This document shows positions 1 to 11,400 of a DNA stretch of 64,000 bases, piece by piece. The notes beneath the pieces are model-generated. The model did no database searches, had not been told where the DNA came from, and saw nothing but the letters and a program-made list of their open reading frames with translations. Position numbers and translations under genes: made by a program. Numbering within the stretch: the stretch's first letter is position 1; every line of letters starts with the position of its first letter. Origin of the DNA: Allomyces arbusculus (Eukaryota > Blastocladiomycota > Blastocladiomycetes > Blastocladiales > Blastocladiaceae); NCBI GenBank assembly GCA_027604705.1, contig JADHYV010000010.1, positions 124,001-188,000 on the forward strand, given 5' to 3'.

Positions 1-3000
1 GGTCGGAGTGTTGTGCAACGCGTTGACGACCGGCCTCGGCACTGACCGCCAACTGGTCGGGTTCCATTTTGTGCGGTCTGCGCGTCAACCCCCAGCAGCG
101 AGTGTCGCCAACCAGCGAATCAGGCATGAACGCAAGGCGAAATCGATGCTCCTCGATTGCTTAGCCTTCGACCCACAAAGCAGTGTGCACGAGCGCCGGC
201 TTATCCAAAATCGGGTGAAGGTCCCAGTACTGCACCGCTCGCCAGTCGTACTCGCCAAGATTCGGCAGTATCTGACGACGTGGGTCCCTGCCCTGCTCGA
301 CGACGGCGGGCTCCCGTTTTGCAGCACGCCCTCGTCGAGTACTGCCACTGGACCTCCGTTCTCGGCAATTCCGTGCATTTTTACCGATGCCGGTGGTGCA
401 AGCGCCGACGCGGCCGAGCACCGGTCGGTACGATGGGCCACAATGACGGACGACGTGCTGAGCGCCGCTCGCTTTCTCTGCCCGGGACTTGACGGCGAGA
501 TTGCGATCATGCCCGACGCCGACTCAGGCGTGCTCGATTCGACGGCAAGCTTGCTCGTCCCGCTGCCGCCCCCGCTGCTGCCGCCGGTTCTCTCCGACTT
601 GACCACGGTCGACGGCAACGTGTGCATTGCGTTGTTTGTCGCCACGCACATGAATCGGCTCTTGTGTCCGGACCATCCGATCTTCCGCGAGTGCTACACG
701 CTGCCCCTGACCGACGACACAGTTGCTAAGTTGACCAAGGTCTTGATGCACGCTCTGACCACTGGCGCCGGCCTCGGCCGCGTCCTGCGCACGTTCCAGG
801 GTCTGAAGCCGAACACGTCTGATCCGGACAGTACCGTCATAGTCCAAACCCTCTCCAAGCGCGTTTCGGCGCGAAATGCCCTGGTCGATTGCATTGTGGT
901 GCACGAGGCCACACCCATTGACAGGAGTGCTCGCTTGCGTATTTCAAGCGACGATGTGCGTGCCTCGCCCGCAATTGCCGAACAGACTCGACGCTACTTG
1001 ACCGAGTGGCTGCCGGCCTTGCTCGAGTCCGGTGGTCTGCCGTTCTCCGTGCCCGGCAGCAATGCATTTGGAACCATTTTCCCTGTCTTTGACCGCGTCT
1101 CCGACGATGGTGGACAAGTCTCGATCCAGTGGGCGCAGGCGACGGCCGAGCGATCAGACGCTGTCCGGCTGTTGAATTTGAAATATGACGAGGAAACGAA
1201 GCACGCGCAGCTGCCCGTACTGTCGACGCTGTCGACGCCCGAGTTGCCGGCCGTTCTCCAAGACTTGCGCCCGATTGACGGCAATCTCTGCACCGCGCTC
1301 TTCGTGGCCGTGACCTGCGACGCGCGCATGCACCCGGACCGCGCCATCTACCAACAATCCTACCCGCTACCGATGTCCGCCGACGTGGCCGCGACCGTGA
1401 CAGAGGCGCTGCTCGGCACGCTGACCGCTGGCGCCGGAATGAAGCGCACGATTCGTGCGTTCCCGATGCGGCGCACCGGGCAGGATCTGGATTCGCTGCG
1501 CGCGACGGCCGAGATCCCGCAATCCTCCAAGATTGTGCGACTGCTGCTCGCGCAACTCGCACGACCCGCACTTCGTACCTACAAGCTTGCAGAGGTCCCG
1601 AACCCGCACCGCAGCCCCACCGTCGCCGACCATATTCGCCGGTACCTCGTTGAGTGGACCCCAGCACTCATCACCGCGGGCGGCCTCCCGTTCCGTGCCA
1701 AGGCGGGCAAGACCTCCATCGAGTCCTCTATATGCGCTGTCCCTTGCGTCTTTGATACGGCTGTCGACGAGGCGTCGGGTGATCGCGTGCTCAAGTGGGC
1801 CGTCGAGGCGCCGCACAAACTCGCGGCCGCGCGGTACTTGTACCCGGAATTTGACAAGGAGCTGGAAAAGTATGCCGTGGCCGACCTCGACGGCGGCGAC
1901 ACGCCCGACGACGACAAGTTAGGGTTGACGACAGTCAACTGCAACGTGTGCATTGCCCTGTTTGTCGCCGCCGCATTCGACGACCAGGGCCAGAACCCGG
2001 GTGCACGGCCAATAGACTACGACGAGTTCCCGGTTCCACTCGATGCCGCACACGTCGCGTCGCTCGCCGACCGTTTGGTGAAGCTGCTCGGCACGCGCTT
2101 GAACTCCCGAATCACGGCGTTTGCAAAAACCGCGGCCGCTGCGCCCGTGCTCGCTGTCCGTGGCATGCTCCAGAAACGGCGCACGGTGCGCGAGGTCTTG
2201 AACGAGCTCGTCGAACACATGGCCGGATCCGCCGCGGTGAGCAAGGCGCCGCACGCGCACGCGGCCGTGCGCGACCGGATCAAGCAGTACCTGACGTCCT
2301 GGGTCCCGGGTTTGGCCGAGAGAGACGGCGCGACGGGGTTCCCGATCCCGGCCGGTGTCGTGGACGTCGATGCGATCCCGAGCGTGCTCGAGGTGGTATT
2401 CAAGGGCGACGGGCAGCGCGTGATGCGCTGGACCGATTTGGCCGCGCTCGACTGCGCCGTGGTTGCGGCATTTTGCCATGAATTGGCCTCGGGCGACGAC
2501 GACCACGGAGACCACGACGACGTTCATGAGGACGACGCCAGTCCGGCACCGCGCAACGCTGCCAGGACCCCGGCTCAGCACGCTGTCGACGAGCACGCTG
2601 GTTCGACATCGCGCTGCGCCGCCAGGACCCCTGTCCGGCACCCGCCGGCAACCTCGGCCCCGGCCGACGACCGGCTCCTCGCGGCGCCGTGGACGCTTGC
2701 CAATTTCGCGATGCTTGCGTGGTCGGCCATTTCCGACGATTTGCGCAGCGACCCGGACCGCGTGATTTACCGCACGTCGTTCAGCGCGACGACCGACGAA
2801 GACGATGCCGACCATCATGACCTTGTCGTGCACCTCATCCAGTGCTGCACGTCCCCGGCGGCGAAACTCGTCCTGCAGGCGCCACCGCCTAGCGCCGCGC
2901 ACACGGACCTCGTGCCCATGACCGTGCCTGACGCGCAGAACCTCGCGACCAATCCGGCTCACAAACAAGGGCGCTTGAAGCAAGTCGCGCTCGACAAGTT

Positions 3001-5105
3001 GGTTGGCGCATACCTGCGCGCGACTTTTGACGCGGTCCGGTGTGGGCAGGCGTGGACGACGCCTGCGGGCCAGGTCGTGCCGTGTGTGCTCGCGCGGGAC
3101 CCGGACGCGCCCGACGCGAAGATGGTGTGGAATCCACAGCTCACGGCGGTGGAGGCGCCAGTATCGTTTTGGGCGCCGGACGGCGCCGAGCCGAAGGGGC
3201 ACGCGCAGGTCCGGCAGATGGGCAAGGTGATGAAGAGCGCGCGCACGCCGATACCGGCAGCGGCGGTAGGACGGACCACGTCCACGCCGACACCGACCAC
3301 AGTAAGCCGCAACGCGGCTCGCCGTCGCGATTCGGGTCCCATTCGCGGTCCAAACACTCGGCGCGATGCAGTGAGACTATTACCGAACCAAGTGGCCGTG
3401 CCAGTTCGATTGGTGCGAGCGACTCCTTCCGTCTCTGCACGCATCTTTGATCTCGACTGACCTTCATTGACTTTTTTCCGGCACCATTTAGGACGCGCTC
3501 ATGGCCGCCAATATTCCGGAAGTCCCACAAGCCCTCGCCAACCAGTGCCACGTGCAGCTCTGCGCGCTCATCGACCGGCTCACCTCGCACATGCTCGCCA
3601 CACTCCACCTGCCCGCCAACTCTTACAACACGGCCGCGATCCTGGCCGCGTGGGAGACGCACGTCAAGGTCGCCGCCGACATCGAGTCGCTGGTCCTCGT
3701 GCACGACTCGACCATCAACCACCTGGCCCAGTTCCTCGCCGCGTCCCTCGCGTCGCAACTCGCGACCGAGTTCGCCACGCACATCGGCGGCGCGCCTTCC
3801 GCTCGCGACGCCTTGTCCATTTGCCACGAGGTGTACGACGTGCAGCAAAGCGTCAAAGAACTCGCCGGAGATCCCGGAACGGAGCTCGTCTACCTGTCGG
3901 ATCTCTACGATAACACGGCGCCGTGGGCGCAGGCCATGCACGCGGCGCTCGATGCCATGTGGGAAATGTTCCGCACGGTGAACGTGCACCGCGCCCCAGG
4001 AATGGCAGTGGATCTCGTGCGCGACGCGGTGCTCGACATGGTCGTAGTCTGTGCGACGCTTGCGCGGGTCGGAGTGCGCGTCGAGTTTCCGCCAGTGGGG
4101 AGCGCGGTGAATGCCGCGCGGATGGTGACAGTCGGACCGCCGATGTTTACGGTCGCTGCCAGCGACGACGACATGGACGAGGATCGCGTTGAAGACGGTA
4201 TCGCACCGCATCCGCCGCTGTTTGTCGTTGCGGCGGTCGCGCCGTGGCTCATCCGCACCGACGACGGCACACACGTCGTGCCGCACCGCGCCGAGGTCTT
4301 GTGCGGGCAGTCATCACGCACCGACCATGCCCAGCGCCACAGAGCGAGTGCCGCGCCCATGGGCGACTCGGCCGCATGGACCACGCCCGACGTGCCCGCT
4401 GTCGTGCTCGTGGAATGGACTGCGACCATTGGCTCGCGCGCAGCGAGGACCGACTCGCCAACACCGGCGCGGCACCGTTTGACACCCGTCGATCAGGCCA
4501 GCAGCACGCCGACGGCGCGGCTGCCCACGAAACGCGCGGCGAGTGCGCACGAGTGCATGGATTGCGGGTCGATCACGGAGAAGGGGCTCAAGGTGGATGA
4601 GGAGACGGGCCGCGCGCAGTGCCACCGGTGCCGGCAGCAAGAGCGGCGTGCGCAGGAGAAGCACGAGGGCGCCACGGGCCCGGAGGACGTTGAGATGGCT
4701 GAGACCACGACGTCGTCGCCGCTCCCGTCCCCGGTGCCGATGGTGACGTGCGCCACGTGCAGGACGACGTCGTCGATGTGGTGGAAGAGCGCGCCGCACG
4801 GCGGGCTCTTGTGTACCGCGTGCGCGACGGGGCGGAAGACGGCCGCACCAGGCACGGGAGCGGGAGCGGGGCATGGTGCGCGCGCGCGCAACGCCGGACA
4901 TGTACGTGAAGTGGTCGGGTTGGACGAGGATACAAAGTCGGACGGTGGAGAGGATGAAGATGATACCGGGGAGGATCCGGACGGCCCGTGCGGCGAGCTG
5001 CTCGACGGGGGAGAAGAGGACGATGATAGCGACGGCGAGTACGTCGAGTCGAATGCGCGGGCACCAAAGCGGCGGCGCTTGTCCGGCGCGCCGCGGTCGC
5101 GGTAG
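1..5105 (+). CDS. Giant repeat/GATA-finger protein, first tandem copy (5' end outside window)
   Basis: I do not recognise the family. One open frame runs from the window edge to about 3300-3460 and encodes at least four copies of a repeat with two hallmarks: a block like RRYLTEWLPALLESGGLPF (near 260, 988, 1630, 2278) and a block like VDGNVCIALFVA followed by HPDR.IY (near 608, 1273, 1936, 2697). The first residues are the tail of another unit, so the gene starts upstream. A strong acceptor (CTGAC branch, TTTAG at 3487-3491) opens a second exon, 3492-5105, with a helical domain (YLSDLYDNTAPWAQAMHAAL near 3890) and two GATA-type fingers at 4554-4631 (CX2C-X18-CX2C) and 4749-4823 (CX2C-X17-CX2C), then an acidic tail. 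The donor is unresolved; in-phase GTs lie at 3302 and 3371. Joining the halves is inferred from the second copy. The alternative is a separate gene starting at the ATG at 3501. Probably a nuclear DNA-binding protein. Confidence 0.6.
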
Positions 5106-5406
5106 GGAGGGGATAGGCGCGCTCGGCCTGGTGTGGTAGCAGGTGAGGTGGAACGGTTGGCCCGTCCAAAGCTGATAATTTCAAAACACGTTGGGAGCAT
5201 ATTCTACGCTTTCGTGGTGAAGGAAAGACAAGGACACTCCGCGCCAGAGCCGAAGAGCAGGAAAAACAGACGAAACGGAGTGTGACGCGCACGCACGAGG
5301 ATGTGACTCGATCAGACCAGGATCGTCCCTTCGGCCGGCCAGCGGCTCGCGATCAACTCGGCTGTCACCACCACCACGACGCCGACCACAGCACGCCGCG
5401 GCCACC

Positions 5407-8400
5407 ATGGCGTGGGACCCGCCACCTGGCGCAATGCCGCCGCCGCACCACCGCGACCCGTCCCGCAATTCGCTCTCTTCGCGGCGCCCCTCGCCGCCGC
5501 CACCACCGCCCTCGTCTTCGTCACACCGCCGCCGCGACACCCGGTCCCGCTCGCGCAATCGCTCATTCTCGCGGTCTCTGTCCCGGTCAATTTCTTGGTC
5601 TCGCTCACGGTCGCCGCCCGCGGTTGGCGCGAGGAACGCAGCCGCTCGCGCTCGCCCTCCCGCCCTCACTCTCGTACGGTCAACACGAACAGCCCGACGC
5701 CATCGTCGCGGGGCCGCTACGCCGTGGACCGCCTGCCGCGCATTCCACGCCATGGAGATGACCACGACGACCGGTCGGAGCGCAGCCGCACGGACCGAGA
5801 CCGCAAGGACCGGTCGGACCGGCCAGGCAGTGACCGTGACCGTGATCGCGACCGTGACCGTGATCGCGACCGTGACCGCGCAGACCGAAGCCGGGCCGAC
5901 CGCGATCGCAAGGACCATCGCACCGGCCGCACCGACCGCACCGACCGTAAGGACCGCACCGACCGCACCGACCGCAAGGACCGCACTGATCGCGACCGCA
6001 CTAATCGCGACCGCACTGATCGCGACCGCACCGACCGGCCGGATTGGGACCGGGACCGGGACCGCGACTACCGCATTAATTACGAGTACGACCGTGAGCG
6101 TGGTGATTCCCGCATCAAGCGCGAGGACGACCGTGGTGATCGCGACGACCGCGGCGACCGCATCAAACGGGAGCGTGATCGTGACCGTGGCGGTCGTACT
6201 GATCGAGACCGCACCACCGACCGGGACCGCACGGAGAGCCGCCGTCGGCCCGCCGGCGAAAGCGATTCGTGCTACCGCGACCGCCGCCTGGAACCGGAAC
6301 CGACAAATTTTTACGACTACGACCACAACAACGGCGGCAGCAGCTCCCACTCGACACTGCGCTGGTCGGCGCGCTCGAATGCGCGCAGCCGCCCGCATCA
6401 TTCTCCATCGCCACCGCCGCCACCATCACCACCACCACCACTACCGCCACCGCTCGCATCGCGACGGCCAGATCGCACGCCGCGGTCGTCGTCACGGTCG
6501 CCGTTCCCGCCTGCTCGTGATCGCGTGTCGCGCCCGCGCTCGCCTAGGCTGCGGATGGAAACAGCACGTCAGTACCACGATGATGAGGACGACGACGGCA
6601 CGGTCATGTCCAGTTGGTGGTTGTGTCCTATTCAATGTGAGCTGACCCATGAAGTGCACGTAGAGGACGGCCCGCACCCGCCAATTTCGCGGCATGCGGT
6701 CCGTGGTCGCAGGCGCCCACCGCCATTACTCGACCTGGCGACGCGCCACGCATCACCGCCGCCGTCACCTCTGTCTCTCGTACCACCAATGCCCCTTCCT
6801 GTCGCCCCGCCGCCAACGTGGATTGCCCCACCACCAACACGTGGCGCCGCGCCGCCAAAACGGGCCGCCCCGCCGCCAAAACGGGCCGCCCCGCCACCAA
6901 CACGGGCTACCCTGCCGGCTCGTGACCAACCGCCACAACGACGCATCCTGCCTGCTGCCACCCGGCGCCCGCAGTCGCCATCGCAGTCTCCGCCAGCATC
7001 TCCACCGCCGCGGAGTGACCTGTCGCTCAGCGACGTGCCCTTCCTCGACCGCAACATGCTGATTGCCCTGGTCGTGGCCGTCTTTTGTGACCAAGTGACC
7101 CACCCAGAACGCGACATCTACCGGAAATTGTTCACGTTCCCGTTGCGCTCGCGTGACGTGGACGACATCCAAAAGCACATTGAGCGCGTCTTGGGCGCGG
7201 CGCTCAACCGCGACGTGCGTGGGTACAGTGTCAAGCCGCAGAATCCGACAACAGAATCCGACAAGAGACCGCCATACGACGAGTCGCCGCCCAAGTCTGC
7301 GCGCCCGTTGCGCAACCTGCTCGGCGAACTGGTGATCGACGAATCGATCAAGGGCGGCTCGGCGCGGTACAATGCGACCAAGCTCGCGCGCGAGAAGCCG
7401 CACTTGAACGGGATCTTGCGTCAACGGATGCACCAATACTTGACGCGCCGGCCCGACGTGCTCACGCAGCCGCACGGATTCACGTTCCAGCTGCCGCTCA
7501 ACCCGACCGTCGAGTACCTGGCCGACAATATCCCATGCATTTTCATGCGCGACACGAAAATCGACGAGGTTAATCACCGCACGCGCCATGTCCTGCGGTG
7601 GGTTGATTTACGCGCCGACGCCAGTGCAGCCGTGCACTTTCTTTACCCAAACGTTGGCGACGAGCTCCAGAATGTCCCGGCGCCACGGCGACGGCCGGCG
7701 GGCCGCGCGCCGCCCGACCCGGTCGCGTGGCCGACAGATCTCGACGCGGCGATGGATGGGCCCGCGGGCGCCGACGTGAATGACCCGATGGACGTGCTCT
7801 CCAAACTCTCGTCAGTCGACGGCAACATCTGCATCATCCTGTTCGTCGCCGCTTACTGCAACCAGGCGCGGTACTCGGACCGCCCGCTCTACCGCACAAC
7901 CTACGCGTTCCCGCTGTCGGAAGACGACGTGACGGCCTTGACCGAGACCCTCTCGGACCTGATTGCCGCGGGCGTCGGTTTGAGCCGACAGCCGCGGTCG
8001 TTCCGGATCCCGCGGCGCGAGACCTCGTTTTATTCGCAGTTTGCGACCGACACCGCGCCATCGGTCGAGCGGTTCACGCGCACGTCGCTCAGCGACTGCC
8101 GGATCGCCGCGCAGCCGCCAGATACCGAGTACGACGAGGCCAAGCGTGTGCGGCCCACCGCGCAAAGTGACTTGCATCGTGACGAGTTTGTACTGGCCTC
8201 GATTCGCACCTACTTGACCGACTGGCTCCCACACTTGATGGCGTTTGACGGCCTGCCGATCGGGTCCAAAGGGAAACGCAACAAGTGTCCGATCCCGACG
8301 ATCCCGTGCCTGTTTGAGGAAGTGGCTGCCGACGGTACCGCCGCCGGAGACGGGCGGAAACGCGTGCAGTGGGCCAAGCCCAGCGACAAGCGCACCAAGG

Positions 8401-11400
8401 CTGCCGAGTTCCTCTACCCGAAAATCCACGACGAGCTGGCGAGTCTCGATCCGGACTCGGGGGCCGCAGGCGCAGCCAGAGACGACGGCGAGTTTGATAT
8501 CGCGCGCATGACCGCGCGCGAGGGCAACCTGGCGATCGCCGTGTTCACGGCCATCTACGTCGACCGCGTGCAGCATCCGGACCGCAGTATCTACCAGCGA
8601 TCGTTCCCGACGCCGCTCAGCGACGCGCACCTGATAGAGCTTGTCGACCACCTGGCCTTTGTCCTCGGGCTTGGCCGCGGCGTGAACCGGCGCATTATGG
8701 CGTTCCCCGGCGGCAAGGGCAAGGGCACGGTCCCGCTCGTCGCCGAGTTCAATGACCGCGCGTCGTTCCGTAACGTGCGCCGGTGCTTGGTCGAGTTGTA
8801 CGATATGCGGCCCAACCCAAGGCACGGGATCGCGTCGCTCACCCCGCAGCAGCACCCGGTCGTGCAGCGGCTACTCAGAGAGTACTTGACATCCTGGTGC
8901 AGGGCGGCGACCGAGACGCGCGGGTTCCCCTTGCGGAAGCGGTTCTTGTCGACCGATGTGATTCCGACCGTGTTCGCGGTCGACGGGGATGAGGAGGGAG
9001 AAGAGGGCGAGGAAGGGGGTGCCACGGGCGTGCTTCGCTGGGCTGACCTCAACCCGCACTCTGCAGTGCTGTTCTACACGAAGCTCCAGGACGAGCTCGA
9101 GGATGTGAAACCCGCAGTCGGCGAGGACGATGGCGACGAGGAAGCAGATGAGGTGGTGGATGAATTGGACGACGACAACGGCGACAACGACGAGTCCGAA
9201 TCGGACCTCGACGAGGCGCCCACGCCGCCGCGACTGCGCCGGAAATTGCGGTCGGCGCGAACGGTCGGAAGGAAGGATGTCTGTGCAGGCGGGCACGACG
9301 ACGGCGAGTCGGATTTGGACGAGGCGCCGACGCCCGCGCGGGCGAAACGCACGCGGCGCGCTACGGCGACACACGAGGTAGTTGAGCTGCTCGAGCTCGA
9401 CCCAGAGCCGATGCCCGTCCCAGATTATGACCACATGCTCGAGGACGGGATTGAGCCGCCCGCGTTGCCGGTACGTGAGGGCGGGAGCGGGGTTTTTTTT
9501 GGCAGGACTTGGCTCGACGTGTCTGACTGCTGGCTGGAATTGTATAGGATTACCGCGCTGAGGGGGAGTACTGCGGTGACGATCACGACCACCGCGCTGA
9601 ACGCGATCACCGTGCTGAACGAAATCACCGTGCCGACAATCACCGCCGTGACGAGCGCAACCAACGAGCCGAACAGGATCACCGTGCCGAACACGACCAA
9701 CGCGCCGAGGAAACCCGGGCGCGTCAACGCCCGTCAAGGCGCGGTGCTGAGCGGTGCGACTTGTCCGACAACGGGGAGGACATGAGGCGCGCTGAGCCGG
9801 ATGTAAGCATGAAACAGCAACGGTTTCCTGCACTTGATCATTGAACTGACGCCCGTGTTGCAGGAGCTCGACGTGGACGACCGCCGAACCCGTCGCCGTC
9901 GGTCGCGACACCTTTCCGAGTTTGACGAAAAAGTGGAATGTCGAGCCAGCTCGGTACACCAACGCTCATCTTGCATTTTCGTGATCGAGTCACATTCGCC
10001 AACATTCGCGTCGGGCGTCCAACCGTTTTAGGTGCCACGGCTCGTGACCAAGGCCAACATCACCGTCCAAATCACCACTGAGTCTCTGGTGCAGCAGCAC
10101 CAGCATCGCCTCCTCGACCTGGTCCAGCGCCTGGCCGGCCTCTTCGAGACGCACCTGCTCAACCTGCCGGCCAACGGCAAGCGCCGCACCAAGTGGCGCG
10201 CCGCGTGGGAGTTGCACCTCAAGGACTCGATTCGCGCGCAGGGCCACGCCGACGACGCCGACGCGCTGGCCCTGGACCCGAAAACCAACCTCCGCGACCT
10301 CGGGCAGTACTTGACCTCGTTTCTGGCCGCAAATCTCACGTCTGAGTTTTACGCCCGCGCCGGCACGATCACCGACGAGTCGGCCACGGCCATGTGCCAC
10401 GCGGTGCGCGACGTCGCGCAAGTTTTGGCGTCCATGGCCGCGCGCCCGCCGCGTGACGGCGTCATATACCTGTCGGATTTGTACGACAATTCTGCGCCGT
10501 GGGCGCAGGCCATGCACGCGGCGCTCGATGCGACCTGGGACCTGTGCCGCGCGTTCGGCATGCACCGCGCGCCGACGACTACGATCGATTTTGTGCGCGG
10601 CGCCGTGCTGGATGTCGTCGCGAGTCTTGCCATGCTCGCGCGCGCAGGACTGCGCGCCGTGTTCCCGCCCTTGGGCACCGAGTTTGATGCCGCGACTATG
10701 GACTTGCCGCGCGTCGTTGCGGCGGCAGCCGAGGATACTGACGTGGTCCTGCGAGTGCGGCGCGTCGTGTGTGCCCTGGCGCCGTCGATCACGCGCATCG
10801 AGGATGGACACGTGGTGGTGTCGGGAGCGGAACACGCCGAGGTCTGGTGCTGGCGCTCGACGGCGGGCATGGGCGAGGGCGGCGACGAGTGGGCCGCGAA
10901 CGTTGCCGAGTCGGACGGGTGGGGGATTCCCGCGGCGGATATGGATTTGGTCGCCGGATCCGACTGGGAGATGGATGAGGGCCTCATGGCGGTTGGTGAC
11001 GACCACGATGACGCAGGGAACGAGTGGGAGGGCGGCGAGGATGCGCGCATGGACGTGGATGGGGAAGACTTGGATGCGCGCGGCGCACCAATTCCGTTGT
11101 CGTCGGGGTCAGGGTCGAAAGGTAAGACGGCGGGGTGGAAGAGCTGGGTGTGATTGGGTGAGAGCCGAATGAGACTGACTTCAATGTGGCGCGATGTAGA
11201 ACTCACGCCGCGTCGGGTACGCCGGGGTGCACACGACTATGACGACGACGAAAGGGAGGGAACTGAGGAGGAAAAGGAGCGCGAACGCACCGCCCCTGTA
11301 CGTGTTGAACCCTGGCTGTTCCTCGAAGAATTGCGACGGCGGCTGACCTTTTCCCGTACACTCTGTTAGGACACCCCATCACGCCGCCGCTACCGGTCTC

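Noticed and set aside
1919-3202. Long minus-strand open frame opposite the first giant gene (427 codons)
   Set aside because: It is Arg/His-rich antisense of conserved repeat coding sequence and reflects codon bias in GC-rich DNA. The plus-strand repeats are conserved between units; this frame shows no motif.
3501-5105. Independent gene starting at the ATG at 3501
   Set aside because: It is possible but less likely: the exon opens at a strong splice acceptor at 3491, and the homologous exon in the sister gene has no ATG. It is kept as the stated alternative.
5778-6245. CRISPR-like regular repeats
   Set aside because: The repeats are codon-scale and imperfect, lie inside a protein frame and have no spacers. 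The organism is eukaryotic.
5181-6401. Minus-strand open frame with Val/Ala/Ile dipeptide repeats opposite the RD tract
   Set aside because: It is the mirror of the RD-coding repeats. The plus strand has a good start context and connects in phase to conserved domains.
9471-9785. Thr/Ile/Val-rich C-terminus obtained by reading through 9470
   Set aside because: A GTACGT donor, CTGAC branch and TATAG acceptor remove 77 nt and restore a charged DHRAE-repeat frame consistent with the rest of the gene.
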